A DNA stretch of 40,839 nucleotides from an uncultured Eubacterium sp. (GCA_900551945.1 URYE01000016.1:1-40839), one strand, 5' to 3'. Numbered from the stretch's first letter, positions 1 through 8,658 are shown. The notes: a model not told the origin generated them from the sequence alone. Program-made: numbers and translations.

Positions 1-7
1 CTTCCAT

Positions 8-167
8 AAGATATCAGTGTTAGATAAATCAATGAAATGCACCATTTAAAGAACAGTTATCTATATTTGTGTGCATTCAGCGAACACTCTTGTTCGATGA
101 GAGCATACAAATATAGGTGACTGTACTTTCACTGGTGTGTGAATGATTTATCTAATAATGATATCTT
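8..167. repeat. R1 palindromic element, copy 1
   Basis: A roughly 160-base imperfect palindrome. The core (about 38-142) runs from GCACCATTTAAAGAACA to TGTACTTTCACTGGTGTG and folds into a stem of about 45 bp with its tip near 82-92 (CGAACA/TGTTCG). Outside the core, TTAGATAAATC (20-30) pairs with GATTTATCTAA (144-154), and AAGATATCA pairs with TGATATCTT (159-167). Two more copies of the core occur at 10238-10417 and 21055-21274. It lies upstream of the asnB promoter, and whatever gene lies to its left is outside the window. It could be a MITE-like mobile element or a transcribed hairpin. No transposase is visible nearby. Confidence 0.85.
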
Positions 168-217
168 TTGCGACATATTAAAAATGCAAAATACAAAAAC
201 TCAAGAAACAATACCCC

Positions 218-246
218 TTGTATTCCATTATTTAGTCTGCTATAAT
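218..246 (+). promoter_or_regulatory. asnB promoter
   Basis: TTGTAT, a 17-base spacer, then TATAAT at 241-246, preceded by TG one base upstream (TGCTATAAT, extended -10). Transcription would start near 253, giving a leader of about 108 bases. I saw no T-box or other known attenuator in that leader. Confidence 0.7.
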
Positions 247-360
247 CGTACTATTGTAAAATTATATATTACAATCACATAATATAGTTAAAAAATAACA
301 TAACAATATTAATACAAAAATAATAATCGCTGTAATCTCAGCGGACTGGAGGAAATTTTT

Positions 361-2202
361 ATGTGTGGATTTGCTGGTTTCACAGGACATCTTGACAACG
401 GTGAAGAAGTCCTTACAAATATGATGAATAAAATTATCCATCGTGGACCTGACAGTGCAGGACAGCATATTGACGGAAAAGCATACATGGGCTTTAGAAG
501 ACTTAGTATCATCGACTTAGATAACGGAAGTCAGCCAATGTATAATGAAAATAAAAAAATAGTAATAACATTTAACGGCGAAATATACAATCACAAAGAA
601 TTAAGAAAAGAATTAAAAGAAAAAGGTCATATATTCGCAAACAACTCAGATACAGAAGTATTAATTCATGCTTATGAAGAATACGGCGAAGATATGCTTA
701 ATAAATTAAGAGGAATGTTCGCATTTGTAATATGGGATAGCGAAAAAGAAACACTTTTTGGTGCAAGAGATTTCTTTGGAATAAAGCCATTTTACTATGC
801 CGTTGTAGACGGTAACTTAGTATACGGTTCAGAAATCAAGAGTATCTTAGAATACCCTGGCTACAAAAAACAATTAAACGAAACAGCCCTTGAAAATTAC
901 CTTACATTCCAGTACTCAGTACTCGATGAAACATTTTTCAAAGGTATCTATAAACTTATGCCATCTCACTGTCTTACATTCCACAACGGTGAGCTTAATG
1001 TAAAAAGATACTGGGAACCAACATTTGAAGCCGATGAAAATGCTTCACTTGACACACTTATAAAAGAAATTGATGACGCAATGCACGACTCTGTAGAACA
1101 CCACAAGATTAGTGACGTAGAAGTTGGTTCTTTCCTTTCAAGTGGTGTTGACTCAAGCTACGTTGCTGCAATATTTAACGGTGATAAGACATTTACAGTT
1201 GGTTTTGACTATGAAAAATATAATGAAATAGACTATGCTAAGTCATTATCAGACAAGATTAAAATAGACAACTATAGCAAGCTCGTATCAAGTCAAGAAT
1301 ACTGGGCAGCTATTCCAAAAATTCAATATCACATGGACGAACCTTTAGCAGACCCTGCTGCAATTGCACTTTACTTTGTAAGTCAGACAGCTTCAAAGCA
1401 CGTTAAAGTTGCGCTTTCTGGTGAAGGTGCTGATGAATTTTTCGGTGGTTACAACATTTACAGAGAACCACACGACCTTGCAGGCTTCCAAAAGCTTCCA
1501 TTAGGACTTCGTAAAGGTCTTGCAAAATGTGCTTCTGCTCTTCCATTTAAGTTCAAAGGTAAGAACTTCCTTATTAGAGCAAGTAAGCCAGTCGAAGAAA
1601 GATTTATTGGTAACGCATTTATGTTTAATGAAAAAGAACGTAATAAAGTTCTTAAACACCCAACTGGAAAGTACAACCATACAGAACTTACAAAGCCATT
1701 TTATGACAAAGTTAAGGATAAAGACGATGTAACTAAAATGCAGTATATCGACATTAACTTCTGGCTTATCGGAGATATTCTTCTTAAAGCTGATAAGATG
1801 AGTATGGCTCATTCCCTTGAAGTTCGTGTACCATTCCTTGACAGAAAAGTATTTGACGTTGCAAGAACTATTCCTACAAAGTACAAAGTCAACGATAAGA
1901 ATACTAAATACGCAATGCGTATGGCTGCTCACAAGTATCTTCCAGATATGGTTGCTGAAAAAAAGAAGCTCGGCTTCCCTGTTCCAATTCGTATATGGTT
2001 AAAAGACGAAAAGTACTACAATATTATCAAGAAAGCATTTAACAGCAAAGCTGCTAAGAAATACTTTAACACTTCTGAACTTATGAAATATCTTGATGAC
2101 CACAAGGCTGGAAAAGCTGATAACTCAAGAAAGATATGGACTGTTTATATGTTCCTTGTTTGGTATGAAGATTTCTTTGGTGAAAATAAAATTGCCGCAT
2201 AA
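361..2202 (+). CDS. asnB: Glutamine-hydrolysing asparagine synthetase B
   Basis: Makes asparagine from aspartate, glutamine and ATP in the cytoplasm. The protein has 613 residues, about the usual length for a class II enzyme. It starts MCGFAGF, so Cys2 becomes the N-terminal nucleophile of the Ntn glutaminase domain (about 1-190); RGPD and FNGEIYNH are the usual glutaminase-pocket motifs. The synthetase domain follows, with the PP-loop SSGVDSS at 260-266, which binds ATP, and a conserved SGEGADE motif further on. The start follows GGAGG at 347-351 at good spacing. The gene stands alone between its own promoter and two strong hairpins, so it is probably monocistronic. The synthetase motifs separate it from glucosamine-phosphate synthase. 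Confidence 0.96.
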   Translation: MCGFAGFTGHLDNGEEVLTNMMNKIIHRGPDSAGQHIDGKAYMGFRRLSIIDLDNGSQPMYNENKKIVITFNGEIYNHKELRKELKEKGHIFANNSDTEVLIHAYEEYGEDMLNKLRGMFAFVIWDSEKETLFGARDFFGIKPFYYAVVDGNLVYGSEIKSILEYPGYKKQLNETALENYLTFQYSVLDETFFKGIYKLMPSHCLTFHNGELNVKRYWEPTFEADENASLDTLIKEIDDAMHDSVEHHKISDVEVGSFLSSGVDSSYVAAIFNGDKTFTVGFDYEKYNEIDYAKSLSDKIKIDNYSKLVSSQEYWAAIPKIQYHMDEPLADPAAIALYFVSQTASKHVKVALSGEGADEFFGGYNIYREPHDLAGFQKLPLGLRKGLAKCASALPFKFKGKNFLIRASKPVEERFIGNAFMFNEKERNKVLKHPTGKYNHTELTKPFYDKVKDKDDVTKMQYIDINFWLIGDILLKADKMSMAHSLEVRVPFLDRKVFDVARTIPTKYKVNDKNTKYAMRMAAHKYLPDMVAEKKKLGFPVPIRIWLKDEKYYNIIKKAFNSKAAKKYFNTSELMKYLDDHKAGKADNSRKIWTVYMFLVWYEDFFGENKIAA

Positions 2203-2217
2203 ATAAAATATATAAAA

Positions 2218-2255
2218 CAAGTCCAACACTTCTATTGCAAGAAATGTTGGACTTG
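2218..2255 (+). terminator. Hairpin after asnB
   Basis: CAAGTCCAACA (2218-2228) pairs perfectly with TGTTGGACTTG (2245-2255). The tail is only moderately T-rich, so it may work together with the stronger hairpin that follows. Confidence 0.65.
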
Positions 2256-2280
2256 CTTGTTATTTCAAAAGTATTTATCA

Positions 2281-2322
2281 AAAACGACTCAATCCATTTA
2301 TATGTATTTGAGTCGTTTTTTT
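2281..2322 (+). terminator. Rho-independent terminator of asnB
   Basis: AAAACGACTCAA (2281-2292) pairs with TTGAGTCGTTTT (2308-2319), followed by a run of T. This is a canonical terminator. Confidence 0.85.
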
Positions 2323-2342
2323 GAATTATATCTGTAGCATTA

Positions 2343-2371
2343 TTGAGAATTTTGTTGTATTATTTTTATAA
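2343..2371 (+). promoter_or_regulatory. Promoter of the cupin gene
   Basis: TTGAGA (2343-2348), a 17-base spacer, then TTATAA (2366-2371). It leads into the 2395 gene with a very short leader holding GGAGG. Confidence 0.5.
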
Positions 2372-2394
2372 ATATTATTATTGGAGGAATTTTT

Positions 2395-2718
2395 ATGTTT
2401 GTATTTAATAAAGATGTTACTGCAACTGACTGTGAACCTGGCGTTACTAGAAAGATTTTAACTTATTCAAAAGACCTTATGATGTGTGAGATTACTTTTA
2501 AAAAAGGTGCTAAAGGAAACTTTCACAAGCATGAACATTTACAAATAACTTATATTGCAAAGGGCAGTTTTGAATTTACAATTGATGGCGAAACTAAGAT
2601 TGTAAATCAAGGTGACAGTGTGTATATGCCATCTAATAGTGAACATGGCGTTACTTGTCTTGAAGATGGAATACTTGTAGATGTATTTAATCCTATGAGA
2701 GAGGATTTCTTAAAGTAA
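2395..2718 (+). CDS. Single-domain cupin protein (KdgF-like)
   Basis: A 107-residue single cupin. The first cupin motif gives the metal-ligand pattern His44, His46 and Gln50 (HKHEHLQ). The second motif supplies His84 (PSNSEHGV), so a mononuclear metal site is likely. Overall it resembles the small KdgF-type cupins that act on unsaturated uronates or other small sugars, but many such cupins have unknown substrates and nothing beside it points to pectin breakdown. It has no signal peptide. The start is supported by TTGGAGG just upstream. It is monocistronic, with its own promoter and a shared hairpin with the convergent M15 gene. Confidence 0.8.
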   Translation: MFVFNKDVTATDCEPGVTRKILTYSKDLMMCEITFKKGAKGNFHKHEHLQITYIAKGSFEFTIDGETKIVNQGDSVYMPSNSEHGVTCLEDGILVDVFNPMREDFLK

Positions 2719-2748
2719 AATAATAATTGTTACTATTATATTAAAAAC

Positions 2749-2833
2749 ATAAAGGCTGTTGTATTAAAAAATCTCATACAAGATATAGCTATTCTTATCT
2801 TGTATTGATTTTTGTTAATACAACAGCCTTTAT
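2749..2833. terminator. Very long bidirectional hairpin between convergent genes
   Basis: A perfect 19-bp outer stem (2749-2767 with 2815-2833) encloses a second perfect 10-bp stem (2776-2785 with 2796-2805). It ends 13 bases from the stop codon of the minus-strand M15 gene and follows the plus-strand cupin gene, so it probably terminates both. The stem is much longer than in typical terminators. Confidence 0.75.
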
Positions 2834-2845
2834 AATATTAACTTA

Positions 2846-3499
2846 TTACTTATTCATCTTTTCTATTACTGAGTCTGGCACTTCAAAGTGTTGATAATCC
2901 TTTGCATTTTCCCAATCTCCACCCCATTCAAAACCATGTTCCATAAAAAGTTTATAACAAAGGTCATTATGGTCAATCTTATATGGGAAATCTGCTGTTC
3001 TATCTATATAAGGTTCTGCTGTCGATGGTTCTAAACTTCTTTGTCCATTTACTTTTTTAATATAAGGATTGTATAATGGATTAATATCTACAGCCAATCC
3101 CCTACCATGTTTTGATATCGTAGTTGTATGAGAAATAAAACGAAAATTAAACGATGAACTATTATTATCACGCATAGAGCTTTCATCATCTGCATTATAT
3201 TCATCAATTAATCGCACTTTTTCTATTGGATAATTAGCTTTATATAATTCTTTAAATATATCTAATACATCATCTGAAATCAGCTTATTTACTACTATCT
3301 CTCCTTGTTTTGTATTTCCATCTAAATCTTTGTGTAAAATATGAAGATATCTTAATTCTTCTCTTGATACATTACAATTTTCCTTATAAGATTTTCCATA
3401 CATTCTACTAAAAAGTCCATCTGTAATTTCTGACATATAAAAAGATTTTTCAATATCTATATCATTATTATTAAAACCAACTACTGAATTTCTCAACAC
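2846..3499 (-). CDS. M15-family peptidoglycan peptidase (D-Ala-D-Ala carboxypeptidase-like)
   Basis: A zinc peptidase of the M15 family, which trims peptide stems of peptidoglycan. The zinc ligands can be read as His131 and Asp138 in SKHGRGLAVDIN and His204 in DYQHFE, with the family's GFEWGGDW just before the last ligand (190-196). Length is 217 residues. The start is GTG at 3499 behind AGGTGG. No signal peptide or membrane segment is visible, which is unusual for a wall enzyme; it may be cytoplasmic, exported another way, or act in recycling. VanY-type and L,D-endopeptidase (CwlK-like) activities cannot be told apart by eye. It is convergent with the cupin gene. Confidence 0.85.
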   Translation of the reverse strand: MLRNSVVGFNNNDIDIEKSFYMSEITDGLFSRMYGKSYKENCNVSREELRYLHILHKDLDGNTKQGEIVVNKLISDDVLDIFKELYKANYPIEKVRLIDEYNADDESSMRDNNSSSFNFRFISHTTTISKHGRGLAVDINPLYNPYIKKVNGQRSLEPSTAEPYIDRTADFPYKIDHNDLCYKLFMEHGFEWGGDWENAKDYQHFEVPDSVIEKMNK

Positions 3500-3613
3500 A
3501 ATTACACCACCTAAACTTAAGAATTTCTTCTTTTATCAAATATTTTTATTTCACCAATGTCGCTAAATAAAATACATATTTACAATCTGTTTTAACATTC
3601 GCTAACAAATATA

Positions 3614-4291
3614 TTACTTAATAGCCATAGAACGTCTATTTACCATTTTAACAATATAATATGTTAAAAATACTACAAGCCCCATTACAGCCACATAATC
3701 AAATACAAAAAACAGTACATTTTCCATATAATCATAAAAAACAAAATGTATCTTCATCAAAAGATAACCGCCTATTTCTCTCTTATAAAAAGCATAGCCG
3801 CCATAACTGGCAAAGATAATTGCCATTACTCTTGCAATCCAGCTTCTTACTATTGAGGAATTTTTAAATATTTTCTTTGTCATATTGACAATCATATTCC
3901 AATGAATACCTAAATGCACTGACATAACCATAAAGCCCCAGTACGCACAAAACATATGTACTTGCCTTGCAAGCATTGACACACCTGTTACTTTTACAAA
4001 CTTGAAAATATTATCTGATAAGATTATACCACTTACCATAGAACATATCATTAGTATTAATATCACAAATACTAATATTGTCTGTATTATGCGGAGTGGT
4101 GAATATTTTCCCTTTGTGATAGTAGCTATCCATATTCTATTTAATATATGATGTATTACAAATAGCACAAATATAGAAATACCGATTACTTCATGTGCCA
4201 CTTCTCCAACAAGACTATACGCCATTAAAAGCAATAGAGAAATTGTCATACATACATCTATTACAATTCTTGTTACTAACTTTTTATTCAT
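3614..4291 (-). CDS. DUF4405-type membrane protein, possible b-type cytochrome
   Basis: A 225-residue integral membrane protein with four to five hydrophobic segments (about 10-30, 38-52, 70-92, 112-130 and 195-217). Histidines lie in the membrane at positions 33, 47, 48, 112, 126 and 130, the pattern of DUF4405 proteins, which resemble cytochrome b subunits and are often linked to flavin-based electron transfer. Haem binding is therefore plausible, but no partner flavoprotein lies beside it. GGAG precedes the ATG. It is a single gene between the M15 gene and the methyltransferase gene, with small gaps and the same orientation, so co-transcription is possible. Confidence 0.72.
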   Translation of the reverse strand: MNKKLVTRIVIDVCMTISLLLLMAYSLVGEVAHEVIGISIFVLFVIHHILNRIWIATITKGKYSPLRIIQTILVFVILILMICSMVSGIILSDNIFKFVKVTGVSMLARQVHMFCAYWGFMVMSVHLGIHWNMIVNMTKKIFKNSSIVRSWIARVMAIIFASYGGYAFYKREIGGYLLMKIHFVFYDYMENVLFFVFDYVAVMGLVVFLTYYIVKMVNRRSMAIK

Positions 4292-4330
4292 TAATTACTC
4301 CTGATTAAATTTATAAATATACTACTTTAC

Positions 4331-5443
4331 TTATACTGTTTCTAATCCAAATTGATACTTATATAGATAATGTTCTCTATTATATAATTGTTCTTTATTT
4401 TTTGTTTTATCTACTTCTAATATTACATCATAACGAAATGTATTAATTTCATTTTTAATTATTCCCATTTTATCACTAACAATAACTCTACTTACTTCAT
4501 CAAATATATTTGCTATATCTTTCCAATATTCACGAGGAACAAACAATTCATGCGAAAAATCCTTTTTATAACGCACACCTGGATTTTCTTTGGCATATCT
4601 ATATACTGAACTTCTATAGGACTCTTTTTTTGCTAAATCAAATACATCTGCAAATAATATTACACCTTTTTCATCAATTGTTTCAATACACTTCTCAACT
4701 ACTTTTCTAAGATAATTATATCCACTAAAATATTCTGTAACTGAACTCATTAATATTATATTATACTTTTGGTTAATCTTATCAATTTCATCTGCTGCAC
4801 ATTGAAATAAATTGATGTTATTAATATTTTTTTCAGATGCCATATTTCTTAATTTATCTAATACAATATTCGAAATATCACAACCGTCATATTGCTTACA
4901 TAAAGGCGCAATATTAAAAGCTAACATTCCTGAACCAACTCCAACTTCTAACACCTTTGTCTTACTTGTGATATATGGCATTAATTTTATTTTACTATTA
5001 TTTACATAATCATCTAATTCTTCTTTTGTAAATTGCCTATTATCATAACTATTAAACCAACCTGACATTGCCGGTTGAGTTTCTGTATTATTTGCTTGTA
5101 CATCCCACAACAACTTGTCTTTGAATGTAACCTTTTCTTCTATTTGATAAGGCATTTTTGTATCAACATAATAAACACCTTTTACATTTTCACACTCCCA
5201 TATTAATCTATTAACAATATACATATAAGCTGATTTTGCAATGAGCAGTACATTATTTTTAATATCACTAATATTCTTTCTTAACATTTTATACTGTTCA
5301 CTATCATATTTTAAGTGTTCATTTATTAAAATCGTTTCTGAATATAACTCATCTGTATCTTCTAATAGTTCGGTCAAAAAAACTACTTTTTTAGCTCCTG
5401 ATTTTTTCATTGCCTTGTTGATAAAATAAACATTTTTACTCAT
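4331..5443 (-). CDS. Stand-alone NRPS-type SAM methyltransferase
   Basis: A class I SAM-dependent methyltransferase of about 370 residues. Motif I is VLEVGVGSG (164-172 from the start used here), followed by the acidic residue that binds the SAM ribose in GCDIS. The stretch MSGWFNSY just before the fold, and FNIAPLCKQYDGCDIS after it, match methyltransferase domains embedded in non-ribosomal peptide and polyketide synthetases. Here the domain is free-standing with a unique N-terminal segment of about 120 residues. An upstream in-frame ATG at 5464 lacks a ribosome-binding site; the ATG at 5443 has GGAG 9 bases before it, so I use that. No synthetase genes are nearby and the substrate is unknown. 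Confidence 0.72.
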   Translation of the reverse strand: MSKNVYFINKAMKKSGAKKVVFLTELLEDTDELYSETILINEHLKYDSEQYKMLRKNISDIKNNVLLIAKSAYMYIVNRLIWECENVKGVYYVDTKMPYQIEEKVTFKDKLLWDVQANNTETQPAMSGWFNSYDNRQFTKEELDDYVNNSKIKLMPYITSKTKVLEVGVGSGMLAFNIAPLCKQYDGCDISNIVLDKLRNMASEKNINNINLFQCAADEIDKINQKYNIILMSSVTEYFSGYNYLRKVVEKCIETIDEKGVILFADVFDLAKKESYRSSVYRYAKENPGVRYKKDFSHELFVPREYWKDIANIFDEVSRVIVSDKMGIIKNEINTFRYDVILEVDKTKNKEQLYNREHYLYKYQFGLETV

Positions 5444-5464
5444 AGATAATTTCTCCTTTTCCAT

Positions 5465-5876
5465 GCAAAATAATAAATTTCCAATTTTAAAATGTCCGAT
5501 TTTTTCAATTTAACCGTGAAATTTTTTAATATGTAATCTAATAACTTAAGTTTAATATTATTTTATTGTAATGTTTTTTATTATTCCAATACTTTATGCG
5601 AATGTGGTGTCATACAAATTCTGAATAACTTAATTTTCCAATTATCATAACCTATGCAAGTACAAACTTCGGCTCATCATTCACATAAATAACTGTAACA
5701 TTAAAGTTAAGTTTAAGGTCAATACTATAAAAACAACTTTCTAACTTCATTAAAGCAAATATTAACAATCCATTTATATTAAAATATGGTGCAAGCAAAC
5801 TACTTACACCATATTTACATTAATTATTAACTTAATAAAAATATATTTACACTTGTCTATCATTTAAGTCATATTT
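5465..5876. other. Gene-poor interval with one hairpin and a possible gene remnant
   Basis: AAATATGGTGCAAG (5782-5795) pairs with CTTACACCATATTT (5803-5816), a 14-base arm with one mismatch and a 7-base loop. It is a likely terminator for the decayed minus-strand genes to its right. A 32-codon minus-strand reading frame at 5652-5750 (begins MKLESCFYS, ends EPKFVLA) has no ribosome-binding site and may be the tail of a lost gene; I do not recognise it. The rest is AT-rich with nothing clear. Confidence 0.4.
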
Positions 5877-6158
5877 TTATAAATATATTCTTACATATGA
5901 CTTTTTAGCTTCTTCATAACCATAATGCTCTAACCAAACCTTTGTTGTAAGGAAAATTTCTTCTCTTGGCACTCCCGACTTTTCAATTGCATTTCCAACT
6001 TCTTCTTCATTAAAATAACTTTGAGCAGTATCTATTGACCTGTATCCAACCTTAAGTGCGTCAAGCACACATCTTTCACATTCTTCCTTTGTAACCTGAT
6101 AAACTCCATAACCTAAAATAGGCATTTTAACTACATTATTTAATGTTACATATTCCAT
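5877..6158 (-). pseudogene. Truncated aldo/keto reductase
   Basis: The 93 residues match only the first third of an NAD(P)H-dependent aldo/keto reductase, normally 270-300 residues. The start (MPILGYGVYQVT), the catalytic Asp and Tyr region (SIDTAQSYFNEEEVG) and the strand holding the catalytic Lys (FLTTKVW) are present. After AKKS the sequence becomes unrelated and ends at once. The rest of the barrel, including the catalytic His and the cofactor site, is absent downstream. It lies 27 bases after the broken ferredoxin gene on the same strand, and aldo/keto reductases often share operons with EFR1 ferredoxins. The 5' end is intact with an SD-like GGAG, so a short protein could still be made, but not a working enzyme. 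Confidence 0.85.
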
Positions 6159-6185
6159 TTTTATTTTCTCCTATTTATTATTAAT

Positions 6186-6642
6186 TTAAAAATTCAACTG
6201 ATTATTTGCGTCAATAATTTCACAAATACTTATATTTTTATTTCTATATCTTGCTTTTTTATTTTTCTCTGGCATATTAAGTTGAATTGCCATCATAGGA
6301 CACGCATGGATACACGCCATACAACTAATGCACCCATTAGAGTTCCAAACACTCTTATTATTTTTCATTAGTAAAACAATTCTTAGGACATATCTTTGTG
6401 CAGATTTCACAACCTATGCACTCGTCTGTAATTCTATACATGTTAGGTGATTTAGCCTTTAATACCTTTTCCATTTTATCTAAATATTCTTGATGCGCTT
6501 CTTTATCTTTTTGAGTAACTGGTGAAATGTATTCTCTTTTCTTATCTATGTCACTTTTAATTTGCTTTAGCTGTCCTTCAACATTTTTATCCATTGCTCT
6601 TTGTTCATTCATATCAAAGTTAGGTAAAAAATTATCAACCAT
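6186..6642 (-). pseudogene. EFR1-type ferredoxin, 5'-truncated and frameshifted
   Basis: Two overlapping frames encode the halves of one dicluster ferredoxin. The upstream frame (6358-6642) ends in the first 4Fe-4S motif, CIGCEICTKICPKNCF. The downstream frame (6186-6410) carries the second, CISCMACIHACP, then PEKNKKARYRN. The shift falls in a run of five A (GAAAAATAATAAG on the minus strand), which fits one inserted A. The N-terminal flavodoxin half expected of EFR1-family proteins, normally about 260 residues overall, is missing: the frame opens at MVDNFLPNFD, which is internal in the family. A homopolymer sequencing error could explain the frameshift but not the missing N-terminal half. 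Confidence 0.85.
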
Positions 6643-6671
6643 TAATAAAATTTATACTGGGAGATTGTAAA

Positions 6672-7508
6672 ATGATTGAATTATATGAGCTGCGTCAATT
6701 TGTAACCTTTGCCGATACTGGTACATTATCAGATACTGCAAAAATACTACATCTATCACAACCTGCACTTAGCAGAAATATGAAGAAATTAGAAGATGAT
6801 ATTGGAATTGCTCTTTTTGATAGAAAGAAAAACAAACTTGAATTAAATAAAAACGGTGAATATGTATTACACTTAGCTAGAAATATTTTAGAAAATGCCG
6901 ACTCACTCATCATAAAAGCTCGTGACTTCGACAGACGAAATCGTACCATTACACTTGGTATCTGCGCCCCTGCACCAGTGTGGTCACTTGCTCCGTTAAT
7001 AGCAAATAGTTTTTCTCATATGTCACTACAAACAGAAATGGATACTACTGACAGACTTTTTAATGACCTTAATAATAATGTCTATGAATTAATCGCAACT
7101 TATGAAAAGCCTGTTGGTGAGCAATATTTTTTTAAAGAATGTGGAACAGAAACTCTTATGTTTTCACTTCCTAAAAAGCACAAATAAGTAAAACGTAAAA
7201 GCCTAACCTTTGAAGAAATGAATGGAGAAAATATGTTACTTATGTCTGATATAGGTTTTTGGTCTTTTGTCAAAAACAAAATGCCTGACTCACGTTTTCT
7301 TACTCAAACCGACCGCTTTAGCTTTAACGAATTAATTCAAGCTTCGTCACTTCCTTCATTTGTTACAAATCTTACTGAAAAACATAGGAAAGTAAATACT
7401 AATCGTGTTAATATTCCAATATCAGATAAAGAAGCTACTGTGACGTATTATTTAGTTTGCAAGGCAGAAAGGAAAAAAGATTTTAAAATGTTATTTGCTT
7501 CACTATAA
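6672..7508 (+). pseudogene. LysR-family regulator interrupted by one nonsense codon
   Basis: Residues 1-60 form a clear LysR winged helix-turn-helix (LRQFVTFADTGTLSDTAKIL, then LSQPALSRNMKKLE). The effector-binding domain follows from about residue 90. A TAA at 7185-7187 (codon 172) stops the frame after SLPKKHK. The same frame then continues without shift from KRKSLTFEEMNG to a normal end at 7508, giving 278 codons in all, close to the family's 290-300. It is divergent from the broken ferredoxin and reductase genes, the classical layout of a LysR regulator and its target. A truncated DNA-binding protein may still be made. GGGAG precedes the start. Confidence 0.87.
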
Positions 7509-7608
7509 TTAAATTTATATTACAATCTTATTATATTTACTTTGACTATTATTTCATAGTAAAATAAGCTAACTAAATACTTTTAAAACATAGAAAAGGA
7601 GAACTTAA

Positions 7609-8658
7609 ATGTCAGATTATACTATTTCCAAAATATATCCAAATGATAACTTTGCAAATAAGCAAATTGATAAATTACTTAACGAAGAAGGTATAAGACG
7701 AGATAAAAACCTTGACTACACTTGCGGTATGTATGACGATGATATGAACATTATTGCAACGGGTAGTCTTTTTGGTAATACACTTAGATGTATGGCAGTT
7801 AGCCACCTACATCAAGGTGAAGGACTTATGAATGAAATTGTTACACATTTAATGGAGATACAATTTGAAAGAGGTAACACACATTTATTCCTTTATACGA
7901 AATGTAATACTGCCAAGTTTTTTGGTGACTTAGGATTTTATGAGATTGCGACAATATCAGACAATCTCGTTTTTATGGAAAATAAAAAAAATGGTTTTTC
8001 AGATTATTTAAACAATCTTAAAACCACTGACACTGATAACGCAAAAAATATTGCAGCTATTGTAATGAATGCCAACCCTTTCACAAATGGTCATCTTCAT
8101 TTAGTAGAAAAAGCTGCTGCTGAAAATGACCTTGTACATCTTTTTATGGTCAGTGAAGACGCAAGCCTAATTCCATATTCAGTCCGTAAACAATTAATTA
8201 TAGAAGGTACTTCTCACTTACCTAATATTTGTTATCACGATAGTGGGCCTTATATCATTAGCAACGCCACTTTCCCAAGCTATTTTCAAAAAGACGAAGC
8301 AACCGTTATAAATGGACACGCACTCCTTGACATAACAATATTCAAATCAATTGCAAATACACTACACATTACTAGACGATATGTAGGCGAAGAACCAACA
8401 AGCGAAGTAACCGGAATATACAATAAAATAATGGCAAGCGAACTCCCAAAGTCAAATATAGAATGTATAATCGTACCAAGAAAAGAATACGAAAGCACCC
8501 CAATCAGTGCCTCAACCGTACGCCAAGCCATTCACGACAACAACATAGATCAAATAAAACCCCTAGTCCCACCTACAACCTACACCTTCTTCACCAGCCC
8601 AGAAGCAACCGAAATAATACAAAAAATACAACAAGAAACCAACGTAATTCACTACTAA
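7609..8658 (+). CDS. citC: [Citrate (pro-3S)-lyase] ligase
   Basis: Acetylates the prosthetic group of the acyl-carrier subunit of citrate lyase, using acetate and ATP. The 349 residues have the CitC layout: an N-terminal GNAT-like domain (about 1-125) and a C-terminal nucleotidyltransferase domain with NPFTNGHLHL (156-165) and the ISASTVR motif near 306-312. AGGAG precedes the ATG. No citD, citE, citF or citX is visible around it, so the enzyme must act on subunits encoded elsewhere, or the gene is an orphan. The last 70 codons are strikingly rich in C and poor in G, unlike the first part of the gene. Confidence 0.92.
   Translation: MSDYTISKIYPNDNFANKQIDKLLNEEGIRRDKNLDYTCGMYDDDMNIIATGSLFGNTLRCMAVSHLHQGEGLMNEIVTHLMEIQFERGNTHLFLYTKCNTAKFFGDLGFYEIATISDNLVFMENKKNGFSDYLNNLKTTDTDNAKNIAAIVMNANPFTNGHLHLVEKAAAENDLVHLFMVSEDASLIPYSVRKQLIIEGTSHLPNICYHDSGPYIISNATFPSYFQKDEATVINGHALLDITIFKSIANTLHITRRYVGEEPTSEVTGIYNKIMASELPKSNIECIIVPRKEYESTPISASTVRQAIHDNNIDQIKPLVPPTTYTFFTSPEATEIIQKIQQETNVIHY

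Noticed and set aside
170..360. T-box or other amino-acid leader upstream of asnB
   Set aside because: No T-box sequence, specifier hairpin or antiterminator is visible; the leader after the promoter is plain AT-rich sequence.
1501..1932. 143-codon minus-strand open frame inside asnB
   Set aside because: It overlaps the asnB synthetase domain, has a low-complexity Phe/Lys/Val composition, no ribosome-binding site and no family features; it is a shadow of asnB.
6186..6642. Programmed frameshift in the ferredoxin gene
   Set aside because: The A run could allow slippage, but the N-terminal half of the protein is also missing and neighbouring genes are broken, so decay is the simpler explanation.
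7185..7187. Stop-codon readthrough in the LysR gene
   Set aside because: TAA is the least prone to readthrough and no recoding signal is evident; a nonsense mutation fits the decaying neighbourhood.
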